NCBI GenBank assembly: GCA_913058495.1
Contig: CAJXQC010000003.1
Location: forward strand, 176,009 to 240,008
Direction of reading: 5' to 3'
Length of the DNA: 64,000 nt
DNA from: an uncultured Balneola sp.
GTDB lineage: Bacteria; Bacteroidota; Rhodothermia; Balneolales; Balneolaceae
Below the pieces are notes generated by a model. It had not been told where the DNA came from. It ran no database searches and worked only from the letters and a program-made list of their open reading frames with translations. Both the position numbers and the translations under genes were made by a program. This document shows positions 61,391 to 64,000 of the stretch, one piece after another. Position 1 is the stretch's first letter. The number at the start of each line of letters is the position of its first letter.

Positions 61391-63952
61391 CTATTTAATT
61401 AATGTCATTCTTTTTATTTGAGAAAAGGAGCGATTTTGAGAAATTGATTTAGCATCAATTCTGTAGAGATAAACTCCACTAGCCAGATTCACAGCATTGA
61501 AGCTTAATGAATGTGATCCAGCGGTTTGTGATGCTCCATTAATGAGATCAGCAACCTTTCTTCCGTTTATATCATATACAGAAATGGAAACTGTACTGTT
61601 TGATGGCAGCGAGTATGAAATATTAGTGGATGGGTTGAATGGATTTGGATAATTTTGATCCAGACTGAATTTTTTTGGTTGGTTAACAATTTCAGCATCT
61701 TCATTAGAAACGGATGTTGATACGTTTCCAATAAAAATTCCTCTACCATGAGTTGCAATTGCCAGCGTTTTGTCAGATGGTCGGTAATCCAGATATTCTA
61801 CTACTGTATTACCAATCGTTGAGGCTCCTTGAAGCTTCCATTCTGTATTGGCTCCATCAATAGTATTTGTTGCATATAATCCTGTACTGGTTCCAACGTA
61901 GTACGTTTTTTCACCTGAACTCGTTTTAGTAATAGCAGCAGTCCTAACTGAAGGGCCGTTTCCATTTAAAGGTTCAAGATTACCTCCGATTCCAGTCCAA
62001 TTATTTCCTCCATTTGTAGAATAGTAAATACTTTCTGTACTGTAATTAGACACTACTGCTATAATTTCATTTCCATTATCTTCGCTAACTGCGATATCAT
62101 GGATGTAAGCTCCCGTAGGTGGAATAGAATCTGAAGTAGCTTCTGTAAAACTTTTGACACTCAAATCAGCAGAGGTAGTAGCCGTACTGGAATTTTTAAG
62201 TCTGTATATTTGAGGTACTGAAGTATTAGAGAACGACGCATAGTACAGCACATCCTCCGGATTAGTAGTACTTAATGCCAGAGTAGAAATTATCGTAGAT
62301 CCAAAAGTTGAAAGTTGAGTTAACTCAGTCCAACCTTCATTGGTGCCGTCTGCGTTGCTAGTATTTCTTTCTAATGAAGTTGCTGAATTATTACGAAAGA
62401 GATCATTACCCGCAGGATAAAATATAAAATCTTCATCAACATGATTTACTAAATACGGATGAATGAATAATTGTTGTGAAGCGCCAAGCGGGGATATGTA
62501 AGAAAAGTCTGTAGGCTCTCCAAAAGCATTATAGTCATATTTTATCAGGCGTCCTCTTTGAGATGAGGTAGTTAAGTAATTTGTTCCGAGGTAGGCATAT
62601 GAACCATCTCCGGAAGAAATATCTGACGAACCGGAAGCGCCCGTTAAGTTCGAATACTCAAAATAAGGAGATCCATTATCTTGCGTTCCTCCAAGAATCC
62701 TTTCGTCACCTGCATCAGGATGTAAAGTAACAGTATAAAATTGAGTTACGTTATACCCATTATTCAAATTATCCCATGTTATAGAAAAGCTAGTAATATC
62801 TGAAGTGACACTTATCCCGCCATCGTGACTGCTAAATAATCTATTTGGATCATTTGGATCAAATATTGCGGCATGCTGATCAGGATGGTGATTAAAATAT
62901 TGAGAAATATTATTTGCTTTAGCATATCCTCCAATCCAATACTCGGTACGTTCATTGCTATCAGTAATACCGTCTTCATCATCATCGTCCGGAGCAGTAG
63001 CAAAACCATTTAAAGATCTGTACAAATTAGTACCGCCAATTACTAAGATATCGGGGTCAGTAGGATGTACTTCACAGACCATATTATATCCTCCTTGTAG
63101 ATTTAAATCACCTACAGGGGTTCCAAAATCAGGTATGTTATCTGTCAGTTCAGATTCTACTATATTGTTTATATCTGAAACATCTATTTTAAAAAGTGTC
63201 GGGGCATTAGAATTACTTGCAGCAAATATATAAAATAGATTAGGACTGGATTGTGATGTTCCAATAACTGCTCTTCCAGGTGAAGTAGGGTAATCGTTGG
63301 GTGTGACATCTGTCCAAGATAAGCCATCGTCTGAGGATACATAAATACCCGGTGCATTTGTTGAACTGAATCCACTAAAGGGTCTTGAAATTGCAGCTAT
63401 AACAAGACCATTAGACGCAACCTGTACATCACTGTAGATGTGTTCATTACTTCCACCAAGCACTCTGGTATTAGAAGAAAAGTTATTTACAGATCGGTAG
63501 ATTCCAAGTGCATTACTTGCAAAAAATTTAGTTCCTGTAGTCGGACTGATTTCTACACGGGAAATAAAATCAAATTCAGAATTGAAAGAAACATCCTCAT
63601 CTGATGTTGCGGAAATTTGTACCCAGTTATCTCCATTATCATTAGAGACATATATTCCAGAACCATATAACTGTCCGCCGCCACCTCTTGCTCTGGATGA
63701 AGCTCCTGAGAATTCACCAGTAGAATAGTACCATGTATCTAAATTAGCAGGATCTTGTACAAGAGATGTTACACCCAGGTTTTGTCCGAGATCACTGGTT
63801 TGCACCCAGTTTTCACCTCCATCAATAGATTTCCACATTCCTCCGGATGCTCCACCCGCAAGTATAATATCAGAGTCTCTGGAATCGATACCTAAACCTC
63901 GAGTTCTCCCTCCAACATCATTCGGACCGGCTTCAACTATATCAATTTCTTC
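61391..63952 (-). CDS. BNR-repeat protein with type IX secretion sorting tail, 5' truncated
   Basis: About 854 genuine residues; the N-terminus is missing because real sequence ends at 63952. Repeated W-K-S-I-D-G-G-E-N-W, Y-V-S-N-D-N-G-D-N-W and Y-Y-S-T-N-G-G-N-N-W motifs are Asp-box/BNR strands of a sialidase- or VPS10-like beta-propeller. The last 85 residues have Q-N-Y-P-N-P-F-N-P-S-T near the start of the tail and V-Y-L-Y-R-I near its end, a type A sorting domain for type IX secretion and surface attachment. It may be an adhesin, glycan-binding protein or hydrolase; no catalytic residues are evident. The apparent ATG at 63967 is inside adapter sequence. Confidence 0.85.
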   Translation of the reverse strand, partial: EEIDIVEAGPNDVGGRTRGLGIDSRDSDIILAGGASGGMWKSIDGGENWVQTSDLGQNLGVTSLVQDPANLDTWYYSTGEFSGASSRARGGGGQLYGSGIYVSNDNGDNWVQISATSDEDVSFNSEFDFISRVEISPTTGTKFFASNALGIYRSVNNFSSNTRVLGGSNEHIYSDVQVASNGLVIAAISRPFSGFSSTNAPGIYVSSDDGLSWTDVTPNDYPTSPGRAVIGTSQSSPNLFYIFAASNSNAPTLFKIDVSDINNIVESELTDNIPDFGTPVGDLNLQGGYNMVCEVHPTDPDILVIGGTNLYRSLNGFATAPDDDDEDGITDSNERTEYWIGGYAKANNISQYFNHHPDQHAAIFDPNDPNRLFSSHDGGISVTSDITSFSITWDNLNNGYNVTQFYTVTLHPDAGDERILGGTQDNGSPYFEYSNLTGASGSSDISSGDGSYAYLGTNYLTTSSQRGRLIKYDYNAFGEPTDFSYISPLGASQQLFIHPYLVNHVDEDFIFYPAGNDLFRNNSATSLERNTSNADGTNEGWTELTQLSTFGSTIISTLALSTTNPEDVLYYASFSNTSVPQIYRLKNSSTATTSADLSVKSFTEATSDSIPPTGAYIHDIAVSEDNGNEIIAVVSNYSTESIYYSTNGGNNWTGIGGNLEPLNGNGPSVRTAAITKTSSGEKTYYVGTSTGLYATNTIDGANTEWKLQGASTIGNTVVEYLDYRPSDKTLAIATHGRGIFIGNVSTSVSNEDAEIVNQPKKFSLDQNYPNPFNPSTNISYSLPSNSTVSISVYDINGRKVADLINGASQTAGSHSLSFNAVNLASGVYLYRIDAKSISQNRSFSQIKRMTLIK

Positions 63953-64000
63953 CTGTCTCTTATACACATCTGACGCTGCCGACGAATAGAGAGGTGTAGA
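63953..64000. other. Illumina Nextera adapter (artificial sequence)
   Basis: CTGTCTCTTATACACATCT (63953-63971) is the reverse complement of the Tn5 mosaic end, followed by GACGCTGCCGACGA (63972-63985). The next eight bases ATAGAGAG (63986-63993) are the reverse complement of the Nextera i5 index CTCTCTAT (502), then GTGTAGA, the start of the flow-cell primer complement. This is a library adapter left on the contig end, not genomic DNA. Confidence 0.98.

Noticed and set aside
63953..63967. The ATG at 63967 as start of the BNR-repeat protein
   Set aside because: It lies in Nextera adapter sequence; the protein's true N-terminus is off the contig.

Overview
The window looks like part of a draft-genome contig from an AT-rich, Gram-negative member of the Bacteroidota/Rhodothermota group, most plausibly a marine Balneolota-type bacterium. 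This taxonomy is inferred from a C-terminal type IX secretion sorting tail with the NYPNPFNPST motif, DUF4296 and DUF5683 proteins, a DUF5683 gene directly behind parAB, and many lipoproteins with short signal peptides. No rRNA, tRNA or CRISPR array was recognised. The last 48 bases (63953-64000) are not genomic. They match the Illumina Nextera transposase adapter followed by an i5 index, so real sequence stops at about 63952.

Region 1 (1-18026) is devoted to amino-acid synthesis. A partial LamG-domain gene is followed by a long minus-strand operon read ilvD-ilvB-ilvN-ilvC-ilvA-thrA-thrB-thrC. It carries the ilvDBNCA steps and the aspartate-to-threonine steps other than asd, so threonine made by thrABC can feed ilvA. 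Upstream of ilvD lies a 22-codon leader peptide rich in Ile, Thr and Val, a competing pairing and a rho-independent hairpin, which together form a classic ribosome-mediated attenuator. A helical-repeat protein gene separates this operon from the plus-strand leuA-leuC-leuD-leuB operon. LeuA here lacks the C-terminal leucine-sensing domain.

Region 2 (18027-34442) is mixed housekeeping and envelope: a GH114/TM1410-like lipoprotein, RecQ, a DUF4296 lipoprotein, an SDR enzyme, CoaX, uridine kinase, an N-acetylmuramoyl-L-alanine amidase, a P-loop ATPase with no ordinary start codon, an MscS channel, an M49-like metallopeptidase lipoprotein, an RsmI-like methyltransferase, a beta-lactamase-fold protein that seems to lack its catalytic residues, a DUF819 membrane protein and an esterase. 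Two intergenic gaps hold related arrays of short hairpins.

Region 3 (34600-42643) begins with the lysine branch lysC-dapB-dapA-dapD, which ends at a bidirectional terminator. It then has an acidic lipoprotein, an MBL-fold hydrolase and a second threonine synthase. That synthase carries a C-terminal domain resembling the LeuA allosteric domain, the most unusual protein architecture in the window.

Region 4 (42688-51460) is accessory in character: anmK, a putative DNA glycosylase-family protein, an IS200/RAYT-type Y1 transposase preceded by four REP-like hairpins, a thioredoxin-fold protein behind a perfect 18-bp palindrome, a pseudouridine synthase, an ArsR/AHSA1/YHS cluster, a DUF1801 protein and an SSS symporter with its DUF3311 partner.

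Region 5 (51574-64000) holds uvrC, an ECF sigma/anti-sigma pair, two DnaA boxes just before parA-parB, DUF5683 and LOG-family genes, a TPR protein, transketolase and a convergent, 5'-truncated BNR-repeat protein secreted by the type IX system.
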